Shown in pieces: positions 8,952 through 17,564 of a DNA stretch of 64,000 bases. The notes under the pieces were generated by a model that was not told the DNA's origin, did no database searches, and saw only the letters and a list, made by a program, of their open reading frames with translations. Position numbers and translations under genes: made by a program. This DNA comes from Halosegnis longus (GTDB lineage Archaea; Halobacteriota; Halobacteria; Halobacteriales; Haloarculaceae), in NCBI RefSeq assembly GCF_009663395.1, contig NZ_QKNW01000001.1, positions 1,054,001-1,118,000 of the forward strand. The letters are read 5' to 3'. The first letter of the stretch is position 1; every line of letters starts with the position of its first letter.

Positions 8952-9283
8952 TTAGTGGCGGCAGTCGTCGTCGCAGTTGCCGTCCGGCTGTTTTCCGGGG
9001 TCAACGCTGATCGGCTGTTCGCTTCCACCGAGCGACTGCCGGGCGTGGGGGGCTGCTGGCCGGCGTGGTGACAGGGCTGTGCGTCGTGGCTTCCATGCGT
9101 GTGTCCGTGCCCACCATGCTCGTGTTCGTGCCCGTGTGGACAGTCACAGCCGGTGTGGTTGCCGTGGCCGTGGTGGTGTGCGGTCGGTTGGGCCTGGGTG
9201 TCCGGTGTCGTGGGGAGCGGAACGCCGGTCGCGACGCCGGCGAGCAGGAGCACGCCGACGAGGGCGATGGCGAGTCGTCGCAT
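8939..9283 (-). CDS. putative secreted histidine-rich metal-binding protein
   Basis: A 114-residue product with a Sec-like N-terminal signal (MRRLAIALVGVLLLAGVAT), then a dense histidine block (about residues 38-70, e.g. HHHGHGNHTGCDCPHGHEH) with a CDC pair and more histidines, and a Ser/Thr/Ala-rich tail. His-rich exported proteins commonly bind zinc, nickel or cobalt, so extracellular metal buffering is a reasonable inference. ATG at 9283 is chosen because it places the signal peptide at the N-terminus; a longer frame to 9394 would run into pheA. It is divergent from pheA and convergent with the small membrane gene. The tail is low-complexity, so it could be partly spurious. Confidence 0.5.
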   Translation of the reverse strand: MRRLAIALVGVLLLAGVATGVPLPTTPDTQAQPTAHHHGHGNHTGCDCPHGHEHEHGGHGHTHGSHDAQPCHHAGQQPPTPGSRSVEANSRSALTPENSRTATATTTAATNYQP

Positions 9284-9384
9284 CACACCGGGGTAGCGGC
9301 GTCGACGGGATGGGCGATACGGCGAACATCTTCGGTCGTTGTGGCCGCCGACACCCTGATACGGGCGTGTCGCGAGACGGGAGT

Positions 9385-10188
9385 ATGAACGCACTCACGC
9401 TCGGTCCCGAGGGGACCTACTCGCACCGCGCGACGCAGGCGGTCGCCGACGACATCGACTTCGCCGAGTCGGTGACGGCCATCGTCGAGGGGGTCGCGAC
9501 GGGCGAGTACGACCGCGGCGTCGTCCCCATCGAGAACAGCATCGAGGGCAGCGTCACGGAGTCGCTCGACGCCTTAGCCGACCAGCGCGTCGCCGTCGTG
9601 CGCGAGGTCGTCACACCGATTCGCCACTCGCTGCTCGCACAGACCGAGACGTTCGAGACGGTGGCGAGCCACCAGCAGGCGCTCGCGCAGTGTCGCGAGT
9701 ACCTGAACCGGGAGTATCCCGACGTGGTGACCGAGCCGGTCGCCTCCACCGCCCGCGGCGTCGAGCGCGCCCGCGAGGACAGCAGCGTCGCCGGCATCGG
9801 CCACCCGGCGAACGCGGGCGATGACCTCCGCGTGCTCGAAAGCGACATCCAAGACCGGAGTTCGAACGCGACCCGCTTCCTCGTCGTCGCGCCCGAGTCC
9901 GAGCGCAGCGACGCCGGCGGCAAGACCTCCTTCGTCGTCTACCCGAACACGAATCATCCGGGGCTGCTGCTCGACCTGCTGGAGCCGTTCGCCGAGCGCG
10001 ACATCAACCTCTCGCGGGTGGAATCGCGGCCCTCGGGCGAGCGACTCGGCGACTACGTCTTCCACATCGACATCGAGGCGGGGCTGTACGAGGAGCGCAC
10101 GAAGGGTGCGGTCACGGAGTTAGAGGAAATCGCGAACGAGGGGTGGGTGCGCGTGCTCGGGAGCTACGACACCGAGCACGTCGTCTGA
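9385..10188 (+). CDS. pheA: prephenate dehydratase PheA
   Basis: Converts prephenate to phenylpyruvate in phenylalanine synthesis (267 residues). The N-terminal catalytic domain opens with LTLGPEGTYSHRA and contains VVPIENSIEGSV and the SNATRFLVV segment that carries the catalytic threonine; a C-terminal ACT domain (about 185-260, ESRPSGERLGDYVFHIDIE) indicates allosteric control by phenylalanine. ATG 9385 fits the family start; the longer frame reaching 8977 passes through the opposite-strand His-rich gene and is rejected. Monofunctional: no chorismate mutase domain is attached. Confidence 0.95.
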   Translation: MNALTLGPEGTYSHRATQAVADDIDFAESVTAIVEGVATGEYDRGVVPIENSIEGSVTESLDALADQRVAVVREVVTPIRHSLLAQTETFETVASHQQALAQCREYLNREYPDVVTEPVASTARGVERAREDSSVAGIGHPANAGDDLRVLESDIQDRSSNATRFLVVAPESERSDAGGKTSFVVYPNTNHPGLLLDLLEPFAERDINLSRVESRPSGERLGDYVFHIDIEAGLYEERTKGAVTELEEIANEGWVRVLGSYDTEHVV

Positions 10189-10271
10189 GCGACACGGAGC
10201 AGACACCCGTCTGACGACAGTTTCACCCTGCTGCCGTCGTGCGATTTCACTTCCGCTCCGGATGGCGGGAG

Positions 10272-10279
10272 TTTATATA
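10272..10279 (+). promoter_or_regulatory. TATA box upstream of ilvA
   Basis: TTTATATA sits in GGGAGTTTATATACCGAC, a good archaeal TATA element. Transcription would start near 10303, leaving a leader of roughly 60 bases before the ilvA ATG. The leader frame is open from an ATG at 10262, but that codon overlaps the promoter. Confidence 0.6.
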
Positions 10280-10360
10280 CCGACGCGCCATATCAACGGC
10301 TGCACACGCTCCTTCCCTTTTGTCGAAACCGATAGGACCCCGGGCGGGGTAGCCGTAGGT

Positions 10361-11572
10361 ATGCTCGACGTTGCAGATGTACTCGAAGCGCGCCAGCGGG
10401 TGATGGAGGTCGCCCGCCGCACCTCGCTCGACTACTCGCACACCTTCTCGAAGACGACCGGCGCGGACGTGTATCTCAAGCTGGAGAATCTCCAGCGCAC
10501 CGGCTCGTTCAAGATTCGCGGCGCGACGAACAAGCTCGCACACCTCGACGACGAGGAGCGCGAGGCGGGTGTCGTCACCGCGAGCGCCGGTAACCACGCA
10601 CAGGGCGTCGCGCTGGCGGCAGACCGCGCGGGCATCGACGCGAAGATCGTCATGCCGGAGTACGCCCCCGTCTCGAAGGTGGAGGCCACCCGCTCGTACG
10701 GCGCGGAGGTCATCCTGCACGGCATCGATTACGACGCCGCACAGGAGAAGGCCCACGAGCTGGAGGAACAGGAGGGCCGCACCTACGTCCACGCGTTCGA
10801 CGACTACGACGTGATGGCCGGGCAGGGCACCCTCGGGCTCGAAATCGTCGAGGACCGACCGGACGTGGAGACGGTCGTCGTCCCCATCGGCGGCGGCGGA
10901 CTCATCTCCGGGGTGGCGACCGCGGTGAAGGCGAACGACCCCGAGACGCGCGTCGTCGGCGTGCAGGCCGAGGGTGCCTCGGCGATGGCCCAGTCACTCG
11001 AGAAGGGCGAGCGCGTCGAGACCGAGGCCGTCGACACCATCGCCGACGGCATCGCCGTCGGCCAACCCGGCTCGCTCACCTTCGAGGTCGTCTCCGAGCG
11101 CGTCGACGAAATCGTCACCGTCAGCGACGCCGCCATCGCACGGACGCTCGTGGACCTCCTCGAACGGTCGAAGACGCTCGTAGAGGGAGCCGGCGCGATT
11201 GCGCTCACCGCCGTCGTGGAGGAGGCCTTCGACTACGAGGAGGGTGAGGTCATCGTCCCGGCGCTGTGTGGGGGCAACATCGACCTGAACGTCCTGCGCA
11301 ACGTCATCACGCGCGGGCTGGTCGAGGACGGTCGCTATCTCAAACTCAAGACGACGCTGGAGGACCGCCCCGGCGCGCTCGAACGGCTCATCGGCATCAT
11401 CGCCGACGCGCGCGCCAACATCTTCGGTATCGAACACGAACGCACCTCCCTGGAGATGAGCGTCGGCGCGACGGAGGTAGAGTTGGACCTCGAAACCCGG
11501 GGCCACGACCACGTCGCCGAACTCATCGCCGCGCTCGAAGCCGAGGGCTACGACGTGGAGATTCTGGTCTAA
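10361..11572 (+). CDS. ilvA: threonine ammonia-lyase (dehydratase)
   Basis: PLP enzyme (403 residues) that deaminates threonine to 2-oxobutanoate, the first step towards isoleucine. The cofactor lysine is K51 in GSFKIRGA, with the PLP-phosphate glycine loop VPIGGGGLISG further on. A C-terminal ACT domain (about residues 325-400, KTTLEDRPGALERLIGIIAD) marks the regulated biosynthetic or short catabolic form. ATG 10361 is preferred; the in-frame upstream ATG at 10262 overlaps the TATA box. Ends 19 bases before the convergent tssA gene, with which it shares an A/T tract. Confidence 0.94.
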   Translation: MLDVADVLEARQRVMEVARRTSLDYSHTFSKTTGADVYLKLENLQRTGSFKIRGATNKLAHLDDEEREAGVVTASAGNHAQGVALAADRAGIDAKIVMPEYAPVSKVEATRSYGAEVILHGIDYDAAQEKAHELEEQEGRTYVHAFDDYDVMAGQGTLGLEIVEDRPDVETVVVPIGGGGLISGVATAVKANDPETRVVGVQAEGASAMAQSLEKGERVETEAVDTIADGIAVGQPGSLTFEVVSERVDEIVTVSDAAIARTLVDLLERSKTLVEGAGAIALTAVVEEAFDYEEGEVIVPALCGGNIDLNVLRNVITRGLVEDGRYLKLKTTLEDRPGALERLIGIIADARANIFGIEHERTSLEMSVGATEVELDLETRGHDHVAELIAALEAEGYDVEILV

Positions 11573-11576
11573 AAAA
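11571..11576 (-). terminator. T-tract terminator of tssA
   Basis: On the minus strand, TTTTTT occurs 16 bases after the tssA stop (CCGTTTCGTTTTTTAG). Archaeal termination commonly uses such T runs. The tract overlaps the last codon of ilvA on the other strand. Confidence 0.5.
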
Positions 11577-11591
11577 CGAAACGGCGACTAC

Positions 11592-12452
11592 TTACTCTGC
11601 GGAGCCGGTCTCGATCGGCGCGCCGACGAGATTACCCCACTCGGTCCACGAGCCGTCGTAGTTGACGGTGTCGTCGTAGCCGAGCAGTTCGTGGAGTGCG
11701 AACCACGCGACCGACGAGCGCTCGCCGATGCGGCAGTAGGCGACGGTCGTCCCCTCGCCGTCGATGCCTTCCTCGGCGTAGAGCGTTTCGAGGTCGTCGA
11801 AGTCCTTGAACGTCCCGTCGTCGTTCGTCACGGCTGCCCACGAGATGTTGCGGGCACCGGGGACGTGGCCGCCGCGCTGGGCAGTCTCCTGCAGGCCCGG
11901 GGGCGCGAGAATCTCGCCGGAGAACTCCTCGGGCGAGCGAACGTCGACGAGCGGAATCTCGCGCTCGATGGCGTTCTCCACGTCGTCGCGGTAGGCGCGG
12001 ATGGACTCGCGCGGCCCGGACGCGGTGTACTCTTGTGCCGGGTAGCTCGGGACCTCGTCGGTGGTCGGGTAGTCGTTCTCCACCCAGTACTCGCGGCCGC
12101 CGTCGAGCAGCTTCACGTCGTCGTGGCCCCAGTACTTGAACTGCCAGTAGGAGTAGGCGGCAAACCAGTTGGAGTTGTCACCGTAGAGGACGACCGTCGT
12201 GTCCTCGGTGATACCGTGGCTGCCGAGCAGATTCTCGAACTCGGACTTGTCGAGGATGTCGCGGGTCTGCTGGTCCTGGAGTTGGGTCTCCCAGTTGAAC
12301 CCGATCGCGCCCGGCGCGTGGGCCTCGTCGTACGCCTCGGTGTCCACGTCGACCTCGACCAGCCGGTGGTCGGGGTCGTCGCTCTGGAACTCGTCGAGGT
12401 GCCCCTCCACCCAGTCGGCGGAGACGAGCACGTCGTTTGCATAATCAGTCAT
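11592..12452 (-). CDS. tssA: two-domain sulfurtransferase (rhodanese), TssA type
   Basis: 286 residues, two rhodanese domains. The C-terminal domain has the active-site cysteine C240 in AYCRIGERSS, a CRxGxR-type loop typical of thiosulfate sulfurtransferases; the N-terminal domain has lost the cysteine (VLYGDNSNW). It moves sulfane sulfur from thiosulfate or a persulfide to an acceptor. A TATA-like TATCTATG about 30 bases before the ATG suggests a leaderless transcript. It is divergent from a second rhodanese gene, the same arrangement of two unequal sulfurtransferases named tssA/tssB in haloarchaea. Confidence 0.9.
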   Translation of the reverse strand: MTDYANDVLVSADWVEGHLDEFQSDDPDHRLVEVDVDTEAYDEAHAPGAIGFNWETQLQDQQTRDILDKSEFENLLGSHGITEDTTVVLYGDNSNWFAAYSYWQFKYWGHDDVKLLDGGREYWVENDYPTTDEVPSYPAQEYTASGPRESIRAYRDDVENAIEREIPLVDVRSPEEFSGEILAPPGLQETAQRGGHVPGARNISWAAVTNDDGTFKDFDDLETLYAEEGIDGEGTTVAYCRIGERSSVAWFALHELLGYDDTVNYDGSWTEWGNLVGAPIETGSAE

Positions 12453-12619
12453 GATTCACCGTAACAACGACCGCCCCCTTCATAGATACCCCCCATTCGG
12501 ACAGTTCGGCCACCACTCTCGTTTTCCAGATACTTTTGCCGCTACAATCGTGTCAACCGCTCGCACGGAAGCGGTGCAAAACGCCGCCGACAGCGCCCGA
12601 TTCGCGCGAGGAGTAAATC

Positions 12620-12640
12620 TACCAGCACAAATTGCTGGTA
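12620..12640. promoter_or_regulatory. palindromic operator candidate between tssA and tssB
   Basis: Exact 8-base inverted repeat TACCAGCA-CAAAT-TGCTGGTA in the 252-base divergent promoter region, 64 bases before tssB. Size and symmetry are those of a dimeric helix-turn-helix regulator site. It could serve one or both genes. Confidence 0.5.
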
Positions 12641-12704
12641 TCGTGGAGTCGCCGTCGACGAGCGATGGCGTCGGGTTCAAGCGCGCGGGCGACGACCGAC
12701 GTGT

Positions 12705-13475
12705 ATGGACACAGTCGTGTCGCCGGCGTGGCTCGCCGACGACGACGGGGCGGTCGTCGTGGACGTGCGAGACGCGTGGGAGTTCGACGGTATCGGCCAC
12801 GTGCCGGGCGCGGTGAACATCCCGTTCGACAGCTTCCGGGGTGACGACGGCGAGGCCGGCAAACTGCCGGGGGCGGCGGTGTTCGCCGCGCTCGTCGAGG
12901 AGGCCGGCATCGACAACGAGGACACGATCGTCGCGTACGACGACCACCACGGCGTCTTCGCGGCCCGGTTTCTCGTGACGGCGGAGCTGTACGGCCACGA
13001 CCCCGACAAGCTCGCCTTGCTCGACGGCGACTTCACCGCGTGGCAGCGCGAGTACGAGACGACGAGCGAGGCGACCGTGCGGACCCCGACCGAGTACGAG
13101 GCGCGGTTCGACACCGACGGCCCGCTCATCGAGATGCACGAGGTGCGGGAGGCAATCGAGGCCGGCGCGACGCTCGTGGACACGCGCGAACAGGACGAGT
13201 ACGACGAGGGCCACATCGAGGGAGCCGTCCGGCTGAACTGGCGGGCGTTCGTCGACGACGAGACCCGGGGACTCAAGCCCGAGTCGGAGCTGCGGGAGAT
13301 TCTGTCCGACCGCGGCGTCGACCCCGAGGACCACGTCGTACTCTACTGTAACACCGCGCGCCGGGTCAGCCACACCTACACCGTGTTGCGCCAGCTCGGC
13401 TACGACCACCTCTCCTTCTACGAAGGGTCGCTCGCGGAGTGGGAACGGGAGGGCGGCGAGCTAATCAGAACGTAG
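12705..13475 (+). CDS. tssB: two-domain sulfurtransferase (rhodanese), TssB type
   Basis: 256 residues with two rhodanese domains; the catalytic cysteine is C215 in LYCNTARRVSHTY, while the N-terminal domain has Asp-Asp where the cysteine would be (VAYDDHHGVFAAR). The active loop differs from TssA (CNTARR versus CRIGER), so the two probably have different donors or acceptors. It is divergent from tssA across an intergenic region with a perfect palindrome, and its 3' end overlaps the convergent permease gene by 11 bases. Confidence 0.9.
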   Translation: MDTVVSPAWLADDDGAVVVDVRDAWEFDGIGHVPGAVNIPFDSFRGDDGEAGKLPGAAVFAALVEEAGIDNEDTIVAYDDHHGVFAARFLVTAELYGHDPDKLALLDGDFTAWQREYETTSEATVRTPTEYEARFDTDGPLIEMHEVREAIEAGATLVDTREQDEYDEGHIEGAVRLNWRAFVDDETRGLKPESELREILSDRGVDPEDHVVLYCNTARRVSHTYTVLRQLGYDHLSFYEGSLAEWEREGGELIRT

Positions 13476-14466
13476 ACTGGTAGCTGTCCTCGTGGATGGA
13501 CGCGAGCGCGACGGCCTCGACGACCAGCGCGACGATGAGCGGCCCGGCGATGAAGCCGATGACGCCGAGCGAGAGAATCCCGCCGACGAAGCCGACGAAA
13601 TAGAGCGTCACGGGGAGGTCCGCGGCGTAGCTGGCGAGTCGCGGCCTGATTATCATGTCCGGGACCAAGCCGACGAGGACGCCGCCGACGACGGCGACCA
13701 GTATCGCCCGCTCGATGTTCCCCGCGAGGATGTCGGCGACCGCGAGCACGCCGAGCAAGACCCCCGGCCCGAGGATGGGGATGAACTGGAGGCCGCCGGC
13801 GATGAGCGCGAGCGTGAACGGCGCGGGGTAATCGAGCGGCACGAACGTGACCAGCGCGACGACGAAGGTGCCGGCCGCGGTGGCCGCCTGCAGGATGTAG
13901 ATGCCGTACAGCGTGTCCCGCGTGCGAAGGTGGAACCGCTCGACGATGCCGTGGTACCGGCGCGGAACCACGGTGAATATCGCCTGTGAGACCGCGGCCG
14001 GCCGGAGCAACAGCCCGTAGACGATGAGGCTGAACAGGAGGAGCTTCAGCCCGAGCACGGGCGCGGCGCTGGCGGCGTTGACGGCCACGTCGCGGACGAT
14101 ACCGGCGAGTGGCTCGACCAGGCCGGCACGCTCTAAGGTGTAGCTGAAGCCGCCGAACTCGAAGGTGAACTCGGCGGGAAACTCGGTGATGAGGTCGATG
14201 ACGGCCTCGCGCCGGCGGTACAGCGAAAAGCCCGCGAGCGCGAGCGCGGTGAGGACGATACCGAAGGCACCGACCGCGAGCGTCGCGGCCGCCCACCGCC
14301 GCGACAGCCCGCGCCGGCGGAGATACTCCCGCATCGGGTGTAACACGTACGCGACCGTAACCGCGAAAAACGCCGTCGTGATGACGGCCCGCAGGAGAAA
14401 CCCCGCGAGCACGAGCAGTCCGACGAGGATGCCAGCGAGCACGTAACGGTTGTTCCGGCGGGGCAC
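13465..14466 (-). CDS. AI-2E family permease (UPF0118)
   Basis: 333-residue integral membrane protein with about eight hydrophobic segments and the family layout: two N-terminal helices (YVLAGILVGLLVLAGFLL), a large soluble loop, and a C-terminal bundle with 'PILGPGVLLGVLAVADI' and 'GLVPDMIIRPRL'. Members transport small molecules or ions (AI-2 in a few bacteria, sodium-proton exchange in others), so the substrate here is unknown. GTG 14466 is chosen because the region upstream is polar, shadow-like and runs into the divergent thiB gene. The start is therefore somewhat uncertain. Confidence 0.85.
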   Translation of the reverse strand: MPRRNNRYVLAGILVGLLVLAGFLLRAVITTAFFAVTVAYVLHPMREYLRRRGLSRRWAAATLAVGAFGIVLTALALAGFSLYRRREAVIDLITEFPAEFTFEFGGFSYTLERAGLVEPLAGIVRDVAVNAASAAPVLGLKLLLFSLIVYGLLLRPAAVSQAIFTVVPRRYHGIVERFHLRTRDTLYGIYILQAATAAGTFVVALVTFVPLDYPAPFTLALIAGGLQFIPILGPGVLLGVLAVADILAGNIERAILVAVVGGVLVGLVPDMIIRPRLASYAADLPVTLYFVGFVGGILSLGVIGFIAGPLIVALVVEAVALASIHEDSYQSTF

Positions 14467-14551
14467 GGCTGTGACTCGCCGCCACGCACGGTAACCTTTT
14501 CCCCGACACCGAGCCGCGCCGCTTAAGACCACGGGGTGAAACCACCCAGTA

Positions 14552-15688
14552 ATGACAGACGAACGCGTGAGCCGACGGGCGTATCTGGCGACTGCCGGCA
14601 CGGGAATCGCGATGTTGGCCGGCTGTTCCAGCGGCGGGGGCGACCCCGGGACCGAGGGGGAGACGGCGACCGACACGCCGGTCACGACGGGAACGCCGAC
14701 GGCGACGCCGGAGTCGCTGTCGGGGACGCTGACGGTCGCGACCTACTCCTCGTGGGTGGAAGACGAGGGCGCGGCCGGCCCGTGGCTGAAACAGACGTTC
14801 GAGGAGCGATACCCCGACGTGACGGTCGAGTACGTCACGCCGGACGGCGAGGTGAGCCACTACGTCCAGCGGAAACAGCAGGGTGCGCCGATCGACGCCG
14901 ATATGTACGTCGGCCTGAACGTGGACCAGCTGATTACGGCAGACAGCAACCTCGACACCGACCTGTTCGACACGCCGCAGCTGTCGAACGGGCGCAAGGT
15001 CAAGGACGGGCTCCGATTCGACCCGCAGGGTCGGGCGATTCCGTACGACACGGGGTACATTTCCGTCGTGTTCGACGAGTCAGAGGTGCCCCGACCCGAG
15101 ACGTTCACCGACCTGACGGAGCCGGAGTGGGAAGACGGCCTGCTCGCACAGAATGCCCAGACGGCCGCGACGGGCCGGGCGTTCCTGCTGTGGACCATCA
15201 AGGAGTTCGGCACCGACGGCTATCTGGACTACTGGCGCGACCTGCAGGCGAACGGCGTCACCATCCTCGATAGCTGGACCGAGTCGTACAGCAACGCCTA
15301 CATGAACGGCGAGCGGCCGATGGTCGTCTCCTACTCGACGGACCAGGTGTTCGCCAACCGCTACGACTACGACATGACGCGCCACCAGGTCGCGGCGCTC
15401 AACGGGCAGGGGTACGCCAACCCCGAGGGGATGGCCCGCTTCGCCGACAGCGACAGCCCGGACCTCGCGGCCGTGTTCATGGACTTCATGCTGACGGCCG
15501 AAGCGCAGGGTGAAATCGCCGTCCGCAACGTCCAGTTCCCGGCGATTCCCGAGTCGGAGGCCGCCCTCACCGAGGAGTTCCAGACGTACGCGAAGGTGCC
15601 CGACCAGCCGGTGACGTTCACCTACGACGAACTCCAGGGGAACGTCGAGGGGTGGGTCGAAGACTGGGCGCGAGAGATTGCCCAGTAA
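14552..15688 (+). CDS. thiB: thiamine-type ABC transporter substrate-binding lipoprotein
   Basis: 378 residues. The N-terminus has a twin-arginine motif (SRRAYL, residues 7-12), a hydrophobic stretch and the lipobox LAGC with C25, so it is a Tat-exported lipoprotein, the normal form for haloarchaeal binding proteins. A Thr/Gly/Pro tether follows, then a periplasmic-binding fold with segments resembling thiamine-binding TbpA/ThiB (LTVATYSSWV, IPYDTGYISVVFDESEVP, GERPMVVSYSTDQVF). First gene of a three-gene ABC import operon with overlapping reading frames. Thiamine is the most likely ligand; a related cation or phosphorylated compound is not excluded. No THI-box riboswitch is seen in the 85 bases upstream. 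Confidence 0.85.
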   Translation: MTDERVSRRAYLATAGTGIAMLAGCSSGGGDPGTEGETATDTPVTTGTPTATPESLSGTLTVATYSSWVEDEGAAGPWLKQTFEERYPDVTVEYVTPDGEVSHYVQRKQQGAPIDADMYVGLNVDQLITADSNLDTDLFDTPQLSNGRKVKDGLRFDPQGRAIPYDTGYISVVFDESEVPRPETFTDLTEPEWEDGLLAQNAQTAATGRAFLLWTIKEFGTDGYLDYWRDLQANGVTILDSWTESYSNAYMNGERPMVVSYSTDQVFANRYDYDMTRHQVAALNGQGYANPEGMARFADSDSPDLAAVFMDFMLTAEAQGEIAVRNVQFPAIPESEAALTEEFQTYAKVPDQPVTFTYDELQGNVEGWVEDWAREIAQ

Positions 15689-17564
15689 GCGGGTCGCCGC
15701 CCCGCTCGCCGGCGTCGCGACGGCCGCGCTGTTGGTCGTGATGTTCTACTACCCCGTCGGGACGGTGCTCGCGGAGGCGGTCACCGACGGCGGCGTCACG
15801 CTCGCGCCGATTCGGGACGTGCTCGCCGACGAGTTCTACACCGGGGCGCTGGCCGACGCAATTCGGTCGCCGGGGTCGATACCCGCGGGCCTCGCGGGCT
15901 GGCTCCTCGCCAGCGCAAGCGACATCGCGAACGCGCTCGCCGTGCTCGTAAACGCGCTCGTCTCGCCGTTCGACGGGGGGCTGGAAAGCTGGCCCGGAGC
16001 GGTCCTCGGCGGCATCGGCGGCGTGCTCGGCGCACTCGCCGGGGTCGTCCCTGGGTTCGGGCTGTTCGGGTTCACGGCGTGGCAGGCGCTGTGCTCGACG
16101 GTCGCGAGTCTCGCGCTCGGGCTGCCGGGGGCGTACGTGCTCGCGCGCTTCGAGTTCCCCGGCCGGCGGACGCTGGAGTCGCTGACGGCCGTCCCGTTCG
16201 TGCTCCCCTCCATCATGGTCGCGGTCGGCTTCGTCGCGGCCTTCGGCGTCAACGGCCCGCTCAACCGCACGCTCGCCGCGCTCGGGTTGCCGACCGTCGA
16301 GCTGTTGTTCTCGCTCGAAATCATCATCATCGCCCACGCCTTCTACAACGCGCCGCTGGTGACCCGTATCGTCGCGGCCGCGTGGGAGAGCGTCGACGCA
16401 CGGGCCGTCGAGACCGCGCGGTCGCTGGGTGCCTCGCCGACCCGGGCGTTTCGCGACGTGGTCGTCCCGCAACTGCTACCGGCGGTGGCGACCGGCGCGC
16501 TGCTCACCTTCATCTTCACGTTCATGTCCTTCCCCATCGTGCTCGCGCTCGGCGGCTTGGAGTACGCGACCGTCGAGGTGTGGCTCTACAACCGGGTCGG
16601 CCAGCTCGACATTCAGGAGGCCGCCGTGCTCGCGGTGCTCGAAACCGTCATCTCGCTCGGGCTCACCTACGCGTATCTCCGGTACGAGGCCGCGACGAGT
16701 CGCGGCGACCGCGTCGGGTCGCCGCTGGACCGCGACCCGCTCTTCCGACTCGACGCGAAGCGGGTCGCGCTCGCCGGCTACGGCGTCGTCGTTGCCGTCG
16801 TCTTCCTCCTTCCGATCGTGAGCATGCTCGCCGCGAGCGTCACCAGCCCCGACGGACTAACCCTGCGCTACTACCGGTTCCTGCTCGAACGGGGCGCGGA
16901 GGCGACGAGCGCGCAGGTGAGTCCCACCCTCGCGGTGCGCAACAGCCTCCTGTTCGGGGCCGGCACCCTGCTCGTCGCGGTCCCGATGGGCGTGCTGTTG
17001 GCGCTGGCCTCGACGCGGGAGGGTCGACTCGCCCGCGCGGTGGGGGTGCTCTCGATGGCCCCCTTCGCCGTCTCCGGGGTCGTCGTCGGACTGGGCCTGC
17101 TCCAGACGCTCGTCTTCGGGACGACCGTGTTGGGCCGCCGCATCGTCGTCGGGGGACCGCTCGCCATCGTCGCGGCCCACGCCGTCGGGGCGTACCCGTT
17201 CGTCGTCAGAAACGTCGCTCCCCTACTGGCGGGGTTGGACCGTCGGCTCGTGGAGTCGGCCCGCGCGCTCGGCGCGACGCGAAATCGCGCGCTGCTCGAC
17301 ATCGAACTCCCGCTTGTTGCACCGGGTATCGCAGCGGGCGCGGCGTTCGCGTTCGCCATCTCGATTGGCGAGTTCGACTCGACCGTGCTGCTGGCGTCGG
17401 CAAGCGGGTCGGACACGAGCCTCTACACCATGCCCGTCGCCGTCGAGCGGTTCCTCGGCAAGCAGACGCTCGGTCGCCCGACCGCGATGGGGTCGGTGTT
17501 GCTCGCGGTGACGGCCGGTGCCTTCATCGTCATCGACCGCGTCGGAGGCCGATACCGTGAGTAG
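15678..17564 (+). CDS. thiP: ABC transporter permease, double-length (ThiP-like)
   Basis: 628 residues with about 12 membrane segments, built of two fused permease halves. Each half has an EAA-type loop that docks the ATPase: 'ETARSLGASPTRAFRDVV' in the first and 'ESARALGATRNRALLDIE' in the second. The start is TTG at 15678 (TTGCCCAGTAAG), overlapping the thiB stop by 11 bases; no nearer ATG or GTG keeps the first helix. It overlaps the ATPase gene by eight bases. A fused permease pair is typical of thiamine and iron importers. Confidence 0.88.
   Translation: MPSKRVAAPLAGVATAALLVVMFYYPVGTVLAEAVTDGGVTLAPIRDVLADEFYTGALADAIRSPGSIPAGLAGWLLASASDIANALAVLVNALVSPFDGGLESWPGAVLGGIGGVLGALAGVVPGFGLFGFTAWQALCSTVASLALGLPGAYVLARFEFPGRRTLESLTAVPFVLPSIMVAVGFVAAFGVNGPLNRTLAALGLPTVELLFSLEIIIIAHAFYNAPLVTRIVAAAWESVDARAVETARSLGASPTRAFRDVVVPQLLPAVATGALLTFIFTFMSFPIVLALGGLEYATVEVWLYNRVGQLDIQEAAVLAVLETVISLGLTYAYLRYEAATSRGDRVGSPLDRDPLFRLDAKRVALAGYGVVVAVVFLLPIVSMLAASVTSPDGLTLRYYRFLLERGAEATSAQVSPTLAVRNSLLFGAGTLLVAVPMGVLLALASTREGRLARAVGVLSMAPFAVSGVVVGLGLLQTLVFGTTVLGRRIVVGGPLAIVAAHAVGAYPFVVRNVAPLLAGLDRRLVESARALGATRNRALLDIELPLVAPGIAAGAAFAFAISIGEFDSTVLLASASGSDTSLYTMPVAVERFLGKQTLGRPTAMGSVLLAVTAGAFIVIDRVGGRYRE

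Noticed and set aside
14467-14551. TPP riboswitch before the thiamine-type ABC operon
   Set aside because: Only 85 bases are available and no THI-box signature such as CTGAGA is present.
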